Part shown: positions 1-8,270 of the stretch, in pieces
Layout of the letters: each line of letters starts with the position of its first letter
Position numbering within the stretch: the first letter of the stretch is position 1
Made by a program: the position numbers and the translations under genes
The notes under the pieces: generated by a model
What the model was told of the DNA's origin: nothing
What the model saw: the letters and a program-made list of their open reading frames with translations, nothing else
Database searches by the model: none
Source of the DNA: DATBVX01 sp963695985
Lineage (GTDB): Bacteria; Pseudomonadota; Gammaproteobacteria; Steroidobacterales; Steroidobacteraceae
Direction: 5' to 3'
DNA length: 64,000 bases
Assembly: GCA_963695985.1 (NCBI GenBank)
Contig: CAVOIC010000003.1
Coordinates: 62,001-126,000 of the forward strand

Positions 1-1
1 A

Positions 2-727
2 GACGATGAGCTGCGCATCGACCTGATGAAACAGCTCGCGTACTTCCTCCCGCACCTGCTGGCGCTGTCGTGCTCGTCGCCCTTCTGGGAGGGCGAGAAT
101 ACCGGCCTCAAGTCCTTTCGCCTCACGGTATTCAGCGCACTGCCGCGCACGGGACTGCCGGAGAATTTTGCCAGCTACGGCGAGTACCAGCGTCACATCG
201 GTACGCTGATTCGCAACAACCTGATCCAGGACACCTCGAAGATCTGGTGGGACCTCAGGCCGAGCTGGCGCTATCCGACGCTCGAGACTCGCATCATGGA
301 CGTGTGCACCAACGTCGACGATGCCATCGCGCTGGCATCGCTCAACGTCTGTCTGTTGCGCATGCTTTACCGTTTACGCCGCAATAACCAGCATTGGCGC
401 GTGTACGCCGACATGCTGGTGAATGAGAACCGTTGGCGCGCCAGTCGCTACAGCTACGATGAAGGCCTGCTCGATCTTGCGCGGGGCGAGCTGGTGCCAT
501 TCAGCGAGCTGCTGGAAGAGCTGCTGGAGCTGGTCAAGGAGGACGCCGAGACCATCGGCTGCAGCGCCGACATTGCGCACGCGCGCACCATCTTGAAGCG
601 AGGCACGAGCGCCCACCGCCAGGTCAAGATCTTCGACGAAGCGCGTGCACGGGGCGCGAGCGAACGTGAGGCATTGAACGCGGTCGTGGACTGGCTGATC
701 CGGGAAACGGCCAGCGGATTGCAGTAA
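2..727 (+). CDS. Carboxylate-amine ligase, YbdK/GCS2 family (3' part; 5' end outside window)
   Basis: The reading frame is open from the first bases of the window, so this is the C-terminal part of a larger gene; the first visible ATG (position 26) is internal. The protein matches the C-terminal half of the YbdK branch of the glutamate-cysteine ligase 2 family, which joins an amino acid carboxylate to an amine using ATP. Recognisable family segments are the PHLLALSCSSPFWEG stretch, TKIWWDLRPSWRYPTLE-like residues (here SKIWWDLRPSWRYPT), the VCTNVDDA helix and the ILKRGTSAHRQ tail. The family is usually about 370 residues, so roughly 130 N-terminal residues are missing. The true substrate of most YbdK proteins is unsettled. 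The methyltransferase gene begins 18 bases downstream, so the two may be cotranscribed. Confidence 0.9.
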   Translation, partial: DDELRIDLMKQLAYFLPHLLALSCSSPFWEGENTGLKSFRLTVFSALPRTGLPENFASYGEYQRHIGTLIRNNLIQDTSKIWWDLRPSWRYPTLETRIMDVCTNVDDAIALASLNVCLLRMLYRLRRNNQHWRVYADMLVNENRWRASRYSYDEGLLDLARGELVPFSELLEELLELVKEDAETIGCSADIAHARTILKRGTSAHRQVKIFDEARARGASEREALNAVVDWLIRETASGLQ

Positions 728-745
728 GGCGGCCGGAGGGGGCCA

Positions 746-1798
746 GTGAAGGACCAACAAAGGTCTGTAGCCACCGACGACCCCGCCGATCCACGTGCGC
801 GCCTGGTGGCGATGATCAACGCATTCTGGCCGGTGCAGGCACTCAACGCGGCGGTGGTGCTCGATCTTCCCGGTCATCTCGCGGCCGGCCCGGCTACCGC
901 GGACGAACTGGCACAGCGCGCTTCGGCGGACGCGTCGGCAGTGTTTCGCCTGCTGCGCGCACTCGCAGCGCTCAATGTCGTGGGCGATCTGGGCGGCGGG
1001 CGCTTCTCGCTGAGCGCGGCTGGCCAACTATTGCTCCCGGATGTGCCCGGTTCGGTGCGGGGCATGGTCCTGCACGTCGGCAATCTGCTGTGGCCAGCGT
1101 TCGGCCAGCTCGCGCGCTGCGTGAAAACCGGTGAGCCTCCGCCTGGGATCAAGCATGGCCCGGCCGGCTTCGCCGACCTGGAAACGAGTCCCAACGAAGC
1201 GGCGGTATTCAATCAATCCATGGTGGACGGCAGCCGCAGGGTTGCCGCGCGGGCGCTCGCGGCATATGACTTTTCGCGCTTCAAGAGGGTGATGGACGTT
1301 GGAGGAGGGTATGGGGCAGTGCTGGTCGAGCTGCTCCGCGCCAACCCCCGGCAACGCGGCGTCATCCTCGATCTCAGCCATTGTGCCGAGGGGGCCCGGC
1401 GCTATCTACAAGAGCAGGGAGTCGCTGAACGCGCCGAATTCCGGACCGGCAGCTTCTTCGGGCCGATTCCGCCCGACGCCGACTGCTATCTGCTCAAGTA
1501 CATCGTCCACGACTGGAACGACGAGTATGCGCAGCAGATCATGCGTCGCGTTGGCGAGGCTGCGAGCACTTCGAATGCTGCGGTCGTGTTGATCGAGCGC
1601 GTCATGCCGCAGCAGGTCACGGTGACGTCCGAGCACCGCGGTGTGGTGCAGGGCGACCTGACGATGATGCTGTGGGATGGGAAGGAGCGTACCGAGCCGG
1701 AGTATCGCGCGCTCCTCGACCACGGCGGGCTGAGGCTCAGTCGCACGGTTCCGATCGGCGAAGGCTTCAGCATCCTCGAAGCAACGCCTGTCCAGTAA
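746..1798 (+). CDS. SAM-dependent O-methyltransferase (plant-type/hydroxyneurosporene methyltransferase-like, family 2)
   Basis: This 350-residue protein starts at GTG with a GGAGGGGG ribosome binding site just upstream. Residues about 20-110 form a winged-helix dimerisation domain of the type found before family 2 O-methyltransferases. The SAM-binding motif I is VMDVGGGYG (182-190), with the acidic ribose-binding position in the ILDLSHC segment (207-213). A KYIVHDWND segment (251-259) carries the catalytic-base histidine at 255. The family methylates hydroxyls of small aromatic or polyketide/carotenoid-like compounds. No biosynthetic partners are next to it, so the substrate is unknown. The family assignment is firm; the reaction beyond O-methylation is not. 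Confidence 0.85.
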   Translation: MKDQQRSVATDDPADPRARLVAMINAFWPVQALNAAVVLDLPGHLAAGPATADELAQRASADASAVFRLLRALAALNVVGDLGGGRFSLSAAGQLLLPDVPGSVRGMVLHVGNLLWPAFGQLARCVKTGEPPPGIKHGPAGFADLETSPNEAAVFNQSMVDGSRRVAARALAAYDFSRFKRVMDVGGGYGAVLVELLRANPRQRGVILDLSHCAEGARRYLQEQGVAERAEFRTGSFFGPIPPDADCYLLKYIVHDWNDEYAQQIMRRVGEAASTSNAAVVLIERVMPQQVTVTSEHRGVVQGDLTMMLWDGKERTEPEYRALLDHGGLRLSRTVPIGEGFSILEATPVQ

Positions 1799-1951
1799 TT
1801 TACGACTGAATCGAATCGCGACCCGCATCAGTGACATGCGTGCCTGATGATGCAAATGCGTATCGCTGGTCACTTAGGGCAGAGCGTATGCTCCCCCGCC
1901 ATGCGCGGTGATGTCGTCCCAACCTGACAGACCCGCGAGGAGGAGTTTGTC

Positions 1952-2992
1952 ATGCGAGCGCTCTGCACCGTCGTGCTAGCCGCGACCTTGGGCTTTGCCA
2001 CTGGCGCTGTTGTCGCCGCTGATGACTTGATGACGTCCGCGCAGGCGCTGTTCAAACCGATTCCCGAATCGCCACCCGCCTTGCCGGGGAATCCGACTAC
2101 GCCGGCGAAGCTGGAGCTTGGGAAGATGCTCTACTTCGACCCGAGACTTTCGGCAAGTCACGCGATCAGTTGCAACTCCTGCCACAACGTGGGGCTTGGC
2201 GGTGCTGACGCGGAGGAGACCTCGATCGGCCACAAGTGGCAGCGAGGCGATCGCAATGCGCCGACTGTTCTCAATTCGGTCTTCAACAAGGCCCAGTTCT
2301 GGGACGGGCGCGCGAAGGATCTTGAAGAGCAGGCGGGTGGTCCGGTGCTCAATCCGGGGGAGATGGCCTCGCCGAAGGAGCACGTGGGCGAGCAACTCGC
2401 AGCGATCCCCGGCTATGTTGCGGCGTTCAAGGCCGCATTCCCGGGCGAGGCGAACGCAGTCACACTCGCGAACGCGCAGAAGGCGATCGCGGTATTCGAG
2501 GCGACGCTCATCACGCCGAACGCGCCATTCGACCGGTACTTGAAGGGTGATGCATCAGCGCTCACCGCGCAGCAGAAACAGGGACTGCAGGCATTCATCG
2601 GCAAGGGCTGCGTTGCGTGCCACAACGGCATCAACGTAGGCGGCGGCATGTATGCACCGTTTGGCACGGTGGAAAAGCCGGGGGCCGAATTGCTGCCACC
2701 GAACGACAAAGGCCGATTCACGGTGACCAAGACCGCGACGGACGAGTATGTCTTCAAGGTGCCAACGCTGCGGAACATTGCGTTGACAGCCCCGTACTTT
2801 CACTCCGGCCGATCCTGGGATCTGCGCCAGGCGGTGGCTGTGATGGGGACCAGTCAGCTTGGGGCGCAGCTGACACCGGAGGAGACCGACACCATCGTCG
2901 CATTCCTCGATGGCCTCACCGGGGAGCAACCGAAGATCGCGTATCCGCTCCTGCCGCCGGGCGTCGCTGCCACACCGCGACCTCAGCCGTAG
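1952..2992 (+). CDS. Di-heme cytochrome c peroxidase (CcpA/MauG family), periplasmic
   Basis: The protein is 346 residues with a Sec signal peptide (about 1-23, ending VVAA-DD). Two CxxCH heme-binding motifs are visible: C74-N-S-C77-H78 and C220-V-A-C223-H224. The FWDGRA region, the VPTLRNIALTAPYFHSG segment (270-286) and the C-terminal TIVAFLDGL helix are typical of bacterial di-heme peroxidases, which reduce hydrogen peroxide with electrons from periplasmic c-type cytochromes. A strong GAGGAGGAG ribosome binding site lies 8 bases before the ATG. It faces the convergent cupin gene across only 5 bases. Standard peroxidase is more likely than a MauG-like modifying enzyme, but sequence alone does not exclude the latter. 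Confidence 0.9.
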   Translation: MRALCTVVLAATLGFATGAVVAADDLMTSAQALFKPIPESPPALPGNPTTPAKLELGKMLYFDPRLSASHAISCNSCHNVGLGGADAEETSIGHKWQRGDRNAPTVLNSVFNKAQFWDGRAKDLEEQAGGPVLNPGEMASPKEHVGEQLAAIPGYVAAFKAAFPGEANAVTLANAQKAIAVFEATLITPNAPFDRYLKGDASALTAQQKQGLQAFIGKGCVACHNGINVGGGMYAPFGTVEKPGAELLPPNDKGRFTVTKTATDEYVFKVPTLRNIALTAPYFHSGRSWDLRQAVAVMGTSQLGAQLTPEETDTIVAFLDGLTGEQPKIAYPLLPPGVAATPRPQP

Positions 2993-2997
2993 TTCAG

Positions 2998-3393
2998 CTA
3001 TTCCGTTGTCTTGCCGTCGAAGTGCTCTTCGGCCGCCTGTGCCTGGGCTTTCGTGACATGCACGGTACCGTCAATGTGCTCGGGCGGCCCGTAAAGCGTG
3101 TAGACCTTCAGGGGGTTGTCGTCCGTGTTCTTGATGTTGTGCCGTGCGCCGGCGGGAACCACGATCGCGAAACCGCTCTTGATCTTTGACCGCACGCCGT
3201 CGATCCAGACTTCGCCCGCGCCTTCCTCCACGCGGAAGAACTGATCCCGATCACGGTGAATCTCCTCGCCGATTTCTTCACCGGGACTTAGCGCCATCAA
3301 CACCAGCTGCAGATGCTTGCCCGTGTAGAGCACGCGCCGAAAATCGGAATTCTTTTCAGTTCTGCCTTCAATGTCGTCGATGTACCCTTTCAT
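2998..3393 (-). CDS. Cupin-domain protein
   Basis: A 131-residue single-domain cupin. I chose the ATG at 3393 because a GGAGAG Shine-Dalgarno stands 6 bases upstream; an in-frame ATG further upstream at 3444 has no such support. Cupin motif 1 is the GEEIGEEIHRDRDQFF segment and motif 2 is IVVPAGARHNI. The metal site keeps histidines in both motifs, but the usual HxH of motif 1 reads HRD, which is normal in this small-cupin subgroup. The role is unknown: such proteins include sugar isomerases, epimerases and metal-binding regulators. It is transcribed toward the peroxidase gene and is not in its operon. Confidence 0.75.
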   Translation of the reverse strand: MKGYIDDIEGRTEKNSDFRRVLYTGKHLQLVLMALSPGEEIGEEIHRDRDQFFRVEEGAGEVWIDGVRSKIKSGFAIVVPAGARHNIKNTDDNPLKVYTLYGPPEHIDGTVHVTKAQAQAAEEHFDGKTTE

Positions 3394-3670
3394 TGACACT
3401 CTCCGCATGGCCAGGAACACAGGGCTGTCACATGGCTTGGCCAACCGAAAGATGTTCCTGCTTCGGCGGGCACGCCGCGATAGGGGGTTCTACGGTCCTC
3501 ATCTGGCCGGCCGACAGGGCGGGAACTGCACGAAGCCATGTTCAGCGCGCCGCCCTGCCGACCCGCACACCCAGAAGGGGCAGAAGCAGGAGAACTCGAA
3601 TATCGTGTTGATCGACCTGGCCCGGGGATTGGTGCAGAACATTTCGGTATGAATCGAGAGTATTCCGGCA
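3394..3670. other. Intergenic region, cupin/dusA
   Basis: About 280 bases between divergent genes. I see no tRNA-like cloverleaf and no convincing small gene. Several open frames of about 93 residues run through it on both strands, but none has a ribosome binding site with family-like content. It presumably holds the dusA and cupin promoters; no clear sigma-70 pair stands out. Confidence 0.4.
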
Positions 3671-4693
3671 ATGAGTGAGTTGGATCGTCGCCTGGCCGTC
3701 GCCCCGATGATGGACTGGACTGACCGGCATTGTCGGTTCTTCCTGCGCCAGTTCTCTCCGCACGCCGTCCTGTATACGGAGATGATCACGGCGGCGGCGC
3801 TCGCGCACGGCGACCGCGAGCGACTGCTGGCGTTCGATCCCGCGGAGCATCCGGTGGCCCTGCAGTTGGGAGGTAGTGAGCCGCGTGCGCTCGGACTCGC
3901 TGCGGCCTGGGGCGCCGCCGCGGGCTACGATGAGATCAACCTCAACGTGGGCTGCCCGAGCGATCGCGTGCAGTCCGGTGCCTTCGGGGCGTGCCTCATG
4001 GCGCAGCCGCGTCTGGTCGCGGAGTGCGTGGCTGCGATGCGCGCGCAAGTCGCTGTTCCGGTCACCGTCAAGGTCCGCATCGGCATCGAAGAAGGCGCAG
4101 GTGCGGTGCCACGCGGGCTCGAGTACACCGCGCAGGATTACGAGCGGTTGCACGACTTCGTGGTCACGGTTGCTGCATCGGGTTGCACCGTGTTCGCCGT
4201 CCACGCACGCAAGGCGATCCTGAAGGGGTTGTCGCCGAAGGAGAACCGCGAAGTCCCGCCATTGCGTTACGAAGTGGTCCGACGTCTGAAGGCGGATTTT
4301 CCGCAGCTCGCCATCATCGCCAACGGCGGTGTGCGCAATCTCGATCAGGTTCGAGACCTGTTGCTCGGCGTCGATGGCGTCATGATCGGGCGCGAGGCCT
4401 ATCACAATCCCTATCTGCTCGCGCAGATCGAGGGCTCTCTCTACCCGCAGGCCGGATGGGTGCCGCCCTCACGTCTCGAGGTTCTCGAGCGGTTCACACT
4501 GTACGCTGAGGACCAGCTGCGCAACGGGCACACACTCAGTGCTATGACGCGCCACATTCTTGGCTTGTTCAGCGCACAGACTGGTGCGCGCGGCTGGCGG
4601 CGCTATTTTTCCGAGGCCAGTCGGCGGGAGGGCGCGGGTATCGAGGTGCTGCGGCAGGCCTGTGAGATGCTCCGCCGCCAGCAGGCCGCGTAG
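3671..4693 (+). CDS. dusA: tRNA-dihydrouridine(20/20a) synthase DusA
   Basis: The 340-residue protein reduces uridines in the tRNA D-loop using FMN and NADPH. It begins with the LAVAPMMDWTDRHCRFF segment, where APMMDWTDRH is the FMN-binding start diagnostic of DusA rather than DusB or DusC. The catalytic cysteine is C95 in NLNVGCPS. The VHARKAILKGLSPKENR loop and the NGGVRN and GVMIGREAYHNPYLL phosphate-binding segments follow in the expected order. Length agrees with the family (about 330). It is followed by about 170 bases containing a promoter for the cyclase gene, so it is probably monocistronic. Confidence 0.95.
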   Translation: MSELDRRLAVAPMMDWTDRHCRFFLRQFSPHAVLYTEMITAAALAHGDRERLLAFDPAEHPVALQLGGSEPRALGLAAAWGAAAGYDEINLNVGCPSDRVQSGAFGACLMAQPRLVAECVAAMRAQVAVPVTVKVRIGIEEGAGAVPRGLEYTAQDYERLHDFVVTVAASGCTVFAVHARKAILKGLSPKENREVPPLRYEVVRRLKADFPQLAIIANGGVRNLDQVRDLLLGVDGVMIGREAYHNPYLLAQIEGSLYPQAGWVPPSRLEVLERFTLYAEDQLRNGHTLSAMTRHILGLFSAQTGARGWRRYFSEASRREGAGIEVLRQACEMLRRQQAA

Positions 4694-4794
4694 GGTAAAG
4701 CCGGCAGCACGTTTGCTGCGCTCGAGGCGCGGCGGCGGGCACGGAAGTTCACGAGCCCGTTAACTGGCGGGATGTTCCAGCCGCGCCCATCCCG

Positions 4795-4800
4795 TATAAT
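4795..4800 (+). promoter_or_regulatory. Candidate -10 element upstream of the cyclase gene
   Basis: A perfect TATAAT lies 66 bases before the cyclase ATG. The best -35 at 17-base spacing (ATGTTC, 4772-4777) is poor, so only the -10 is well supported. Confidence 0.4.
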
Positions 4801-4866
4801 CTGGCCGCACAACAAGCCGCCCGGAACCTTCCGCAACTTCAGGCAGTTGCATCAGAAAGCGTAACC

Positions 4867-5766
4867 ATGGCCAAGGATATCGAGCTCGCCATCCTGTTCG
4901 CCGACGTGGTCGGAAGCACCAAGCTCTACGAGCAGATGGGCGATGCCAAGGCCCGCGACATGGTGGCGACCTGCATCGAAATCATGCGCACCGCGACCGA
5001 GCAGCATCACGGCACGGTCATCAAGACCATGGGCGATGAAGTGATGTCGACGTTTCCGACGGTCGATGACGCGCTCAACGCCGCGGGACAGATGCAGCAG
5101 CAGATCTCGGCGCATCCCGATCTCAAGGTCGAGGGTCAGCCGGTCTCGATCCGCATCGGCTGCCATTTCGGTCCGGTGGTGCTCGAGAATCGCGACATCT
5201 TCGGCGCCGCCGTGCACACCGCCAATCGCATGACCAGCCAGGCCAAAGCCGGGCAGATCATCACCACCTCCACGATGGTGGATCAGCTCTCACCGGAATG
5301 GCGTGCATCGGTGCGGCAGATCGACGTCGCGACGCTCAAGGGCCGCTCGAGCGAGGTGGCGCTGTTCGAAGTGCTGTGGCAGACCGAGGACGTCACCAGC
5401 ATGCTTCCGGCCATTGCGCTCAGCCAGCGCGATGGCAAGAAACTGCGCTTGCGGCTGCGCTACCAGGGCCAGGAAGTCGTGGTTGATGAGCAGCGCACGA
5501 ATATCGCCATCGGACGCGCCGAGGACAACGACCTGATAGTGAAGGGTAATCTCATTTCGCGGCTGCACGCGCGCATCGAGGTCAACCGCAACAAGTTCGT
5601 CCTCATCGATCAGAGCACGAACGGCACCTTCGTCCTGAGCAGCGCCGGCGAGGAGGCATTCGTCCGGCGCGACAGCATGCAGCTCAAGGGGGAGGGCTAC
5701 ATAGGCCTCGGCAAGCTGCCGGAGGCGAACTCACCCCAGGCAATCCGGTTCGTGTGCGAGGAATGA
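4867..5766 (+). CDS. Class III adenylate cyclase with C-terminal FHA domain
   Basis: The 299-residue protein has a class III nucleotidyl cyclase domain (about 5-170) followed by an FHA domain (about 190-295), with no membrane segment. Metal-binding aspartates are D13 (LFADVVGST) and D57 (KTMGDEVM). K53 and D110 sit at the purine-specificity positions and favour ATP over GTP. The transition-state arginine is R121, but the asparagine four residues before it is replaced by H117 (GAAVHTANRM), which is unusual and may affect rate. The FHA part keeps GR (216-217), SRLH (231-234) and TNG (251-253), as expected for phosphothreonine binding. Its likely role is cytoplasmic cAMP synthesis controlled by binding a phosphorylated partner, which is not identifiable here. 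It converges on pckG. Confidence 0.85.
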   Translation: MAKDIELAILFADVVGSTKLYEQMGDAKARDMVATCIEIMRTATEQHHGTVIKTMGDEVMSTFPTVDDALNAAGQMQQQISAHPDLKVEGQPVSIRIGCHFGPVVLENRDIFGAAVHTANRMTSQAKAGQIITTSTMVDQLSPEWRASVRQIDVATLKGRSSEVALFEVLWQTEDVTSMLPAIALSQRDGKKLRLRLRYQGQEVVVDEQRTNIAIGRAEDNDLIVKGNLISRLHARIEVNRNKFVLIDQSTNGTFVLSSAGEEAFVRRDSMQLKGEGYIGLGKLPEANSPQAIRFVCEE

Positions 5767-5807
5767 GTCCCTGACTCCCGCGGCGCGCAGAGACCGGTGC
5801 CGCGCCC

Positions 5808-7580
5808 TTATCCGAGGCGTTCCATTGTCTTGCGGTGCTCTTCCATGAGCCTTGGCGGCAACCGCGCACCGAACGTGCGTAAGTAGTCGCCCAACTCTCT
5901 CCCTTCCTGGCGCCACAGCGCCGGGTCCACCGCCAGCAGCTCCAGCATCGTCTGCGGTGTGACATCGAGCCCTGCCACGTCGATATCTTCTGGTCTGGGC
6001 AGAAAGCCAATCGGCGTCTCCTGCGCACCCGCGCGACCAGCGCAACGATCGATGATCCAGCGCAGCACCCGCAGGTTGTCGCCGAACCCCGGCCACAGGA
6101 ACTTGCCGGCCTTGTCGCGACGGAACCAGTTCACGTGAAAGATGTGCGGGAGCTTCGCTGCGCGTGTGGGGAAGCTCAACCAGTGCGCCCAGTAATCTGC
6201 GAAGTTGTAACCGCAGAACGGCTTCATCGCCATCGGATCGCGACGCACGACGCCGACCTCACCCACGGCCGCGGCCGTCGTTTCCGACGCCACCGAAGCG
6301 CCGACGAGCACGCCGTGATTCCAGTCGCGCGCCTGGTACACCAGCGGCGCCAGCTCACGCCTGCGACCGCCGAAGACCAGCGCTGAAATCGGCACGCCAG
6401 CGGCGCTTTCTGCGAGGGGCGAATACCCGGGATTCTGCGTGGCCGCAACTGTGAAACGGGAATTGGGGTGCGCCGCCGGACCGCGCTTCGGATCGTAGGG
6501 CCGTCCCTGCCAGTCCAGCACCGGCTGGCCGGATTCGAGCCCTTCCCACCAGGGCTGCTGATCGGCGGTCACGGCGACGTTGGTGTAGAGCGTGTTGTGC
6601 CGGATCGTCTCGTAGGCTTTGCGATTGGTCTTCGCATTCGTGCCCGGCACGACACCGAAGTAGCCAGACTCGGGGTTGATGGCCCACAGCCGTCCATCGT
6701 TGCCCGGATGCAGCCACGCAATGTCATCGCCCAGGGTCCAGATCTTCCAACCCTTGTGGGATTCGGGCGGCACGAGCATCGACAAGTTGGTCTTACCGCA
6801 GGCGGAAGGAAAGGCACAGGCGAGGTAATGCGTTTCGCCGGCCGGATTCTCGACGCCCATCAGCAGCATGTGTTCCGCGAGCCATCCTTCCTGCCGCGCC
6901 TGCCAGCTGGCGATGCGCAGCGCATGGCATTTCTTGCCGAGCAGCGCATTTCCGCCGTAACCGGAGCCGAAGCTCTTGATGCCGAGCTCCTCGGGGAACT
7001 GCATGATGAAGCGCCGTTCCGGGTTGAGATCGCCGGTCGAGTGCAGGCCCTTCACGAAGGTGCCCTCGCGCGCAATGCGCTCGAGCGCCGCGCGCCCCAT
7101 GCGCGTCATCAGTTGCATGTTGAGCACGACGTAGGCGCTGTCCGTGATCTCGACGCCGCAGCGCGCATACGGAGACTGCAGGGGTCCCATGCAGTAGGGG
7201 ACGACATACAAGGTCCGACCACGCATGCATCCGTCGAACAACTCGTCCATGCGCCGATGCGCATCGGCCGGGCTCAGCCAGTTATTGTTGGGACCGGCAT
7301 CGGCCTGCGAAGTAGTGCACACGAAGGTCAGGTGCTCGACGCGCGCGACGTCGGAGGGATGCGAGCGGTAGAGGTAGCAGCCGGGATGAGTTTGCGCGTT
7401 GAGCGTGTGCAGCTCGCCGCGCGTCACCAACTCCTGGCGCAGCGCCTGAAACTCCTCCTCCGACCCATCGCACCAGTGCACGCGATCCGGCTTGGTCTGG
7501 CGAGCGACCTGCGCCACCCAGTCGCGGACCGCGGGGCTGATCTGACTGAGGGTAGAGACTTGCTGAGGTGCGGTCGCCAT
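5808..7580 (-). CDS. pckG: Phosphoenolpyruvate carboxykinase (GTP)
   Basis: This 590-residue enzyme converts oxaloacetate and GTP to PEP, GDP and CO2, the entry step of gluconeogenesis. It is the GTP type: the P-loop reads AFPSACGKTN (256-265) with the hyper-reactive cysteine C261 immediately before GKTN. The metal and substrate residues lie in GYGGNALLGKKCHALRIAS (208-225) and TLGDDIAW (282-289). Length matches the family (about 600). Start ATG at 7580 has an AGGA element upstream. It lies downstream of the phasin gene on the same strand but is separated by a strong hairpin, so it probably has its own promoter. Being near PHA storage genes fits switching between carbon storage and gluconeogenesis. 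Confidence 0.96.
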   Translation of the reverse strand: MATAPQQVSTLSQISPAVRDWVAQVARQTKPDRVHWCDGSEEEFQALRQELVTRGELHTLNAQTHPGCYLYRSHPSDVARVEHLTFVCTTSQADAGPNNNWLSPADAHRRMDELFDGCMRGRTLYVVPYCMGPLQSPYARCGVEITDSAYVVLNMQLMTRMGRAALERIAREGTFVKGLHSTGDLNPERRFIMQFPEELGIKSFGSGYGGNALLGKKCHALRIASWQARQEGWLAEHMLLMGVENPAGETHYLACAFPSACGKTNLSMLVPPESHKGWKIWTLGDDIAWLHPGNDGRLWAINPESGYFGVVPGTNAKTNRKAYETIRHNTLYTNVAVTADQQPWWEGLESGQPVLDWQGRPYDPKRGPAAHPNSRFTVAATQNPGYSPLAESAAGVPISALVFGGRRRELAPLVYQARDWNHGVLVGASVASETTAAAVGEVGVVRRDPMAMKPFCGYNFADYWAHWLSFPTRAAKLPHIFHVNWFRRDKAGKFLWPGFGDNLRVLRWIIDRCAGRAGAQETPIGFLPRPEDIDVAGLDVTPQTMLELLAVDPALWRQEGRELGDYLRTFGARLPPRLMEEHRKTMERLG

Positions 7581-7652
7581 GGGAGTCCTGCGGCGATTAT
7601 AACGGCTCGATCCGCCCGTACCTGCCTATGGGCGAAATGCACCTGACAGAAG

Positions 7653-7672
7653 GGGCGCCCGCGCGGGCGCCC
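7653..7672 (-). terminator. Perfect GC-rich hairpin downstream of the phasin gene
   Basis: Two copies of GGGCGCCC (7653-7660, 7665-7672) flank GCGC and form an 8-bp perfect stem, 13 bases past the phasin stop codon. Read on the minus strand it is followed by CTTCTGTC, so it may be an intrinsic terminator with a poor U tract. Confidence 0.5.
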
Positions 7673-7685
7673 GGCAATTGCTGTC

Positions 7686-8201
7686 TCAGTTCGCCTTCGT
7701 AGTCTTGCGCGCGCGAGTGCTCTTGCGCCGGCGCGGTGCCTTGCGCGCCGGGCTCGTCTGTACGCCGTGGATCAACTGCGCGTAGGTCTCCGAGACGATG
7801 GAGCCGAGTTCGCGTCCGGACTCCGCAGCGAGTTCCCACGTGGCCCTGAGGTCACGGCCCAGTCGCTCCCGGCTCGCCGGAGAGAGCTTTGCCTGCCCGG
7901 CGATCAGCGTGCGGAAATCCTGCGCTTCAGCGGCTCGGTTCAGGCGCTCGGTGCCGATTTCGATCACACTCTCAAGGCTGCGAAGCTGTTGGGTGACGAG
8001 CTTCGAAAAGTAGTCGTGCGAAAGGTCGTTCACGCGGCGGCTGGCCTGCGCAACGATCCGGATGGGGGTCTTGGCGTCCAAGGCGCGCTGAGCGGCCCGC
8101 TGAGCCGTTCGCCGGGCCGACTCGACCACCGTATGACGATAGTTCTCCACGCGAGCCTGTGCCTTCTGTCGGGCTCGACTCAGCTGTTCCCGAATTTCCA
8201 T
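7686..8201 (-). CDS. Phasin-family protein with basic C-terminal tail
   Basis: A 171-residue, mostly helical protein. I place the start at the ATG at 8201, which has GGAG 7 bases upstream, rather than at an upstream in-frame ATG (8249) with no ribosome binding site. The middle (about 60-130) contains the pattern of PHA granule-associated phasins (phasin_2 type), including ESVIEIGTERL and a C-terminal ATWELAAESGRELGS-like amphipathic helix. The last about 25 residues are rich in Lys, Arg, Thr and Ala, resembling the DNA-binding tail of PhaF-type phasins. It sits between the PHA depolymerase gene and pckG, which supports a storage-granule role. The basic tail could tether granules to the nucleoid (inference). 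Confidence 0.7.
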   Translation of the reverse strand: MEIREQLSRARQKAQARVENYRHTVVESARRTAQRAAQRALDAKTPIRIVAQASRRVNDLSHDYFSKLVTQQLRSLESVIEIGTERLNRAAEAQDFRTLIAGQAKLSPASRERLGRDLRATWELAAESGRELGSIVSETYAQLIHGVQTSPARKAPRRRKSTRARKTTKAN

Positions 8202-8218
8202 GTGATCTCCAGATAATC

Positions 8219-8231
8219 GCTGCGTCGCAGC
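8219..8231. repeat. Short palindrome in the phasin 5' region
   Basis: GCTGCG-T-CGCAGC is a perfect 6+1+6 palindrome 18 bases upstream of the phasin start. It could be an operator or a leader hairpin. Confidence 0.3.
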
Positions 8232-8270
8232 ATTTGTCGCGGCGCACAATAATAGCGGCTGAGGGTCGTG

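Noticed and set aside
3394..3670. A tRNA gene between the cupin gene and dusA
   Set aside because: No D-, anticodon- and T-arm combination with a matching acceptor stem could be found by eye.
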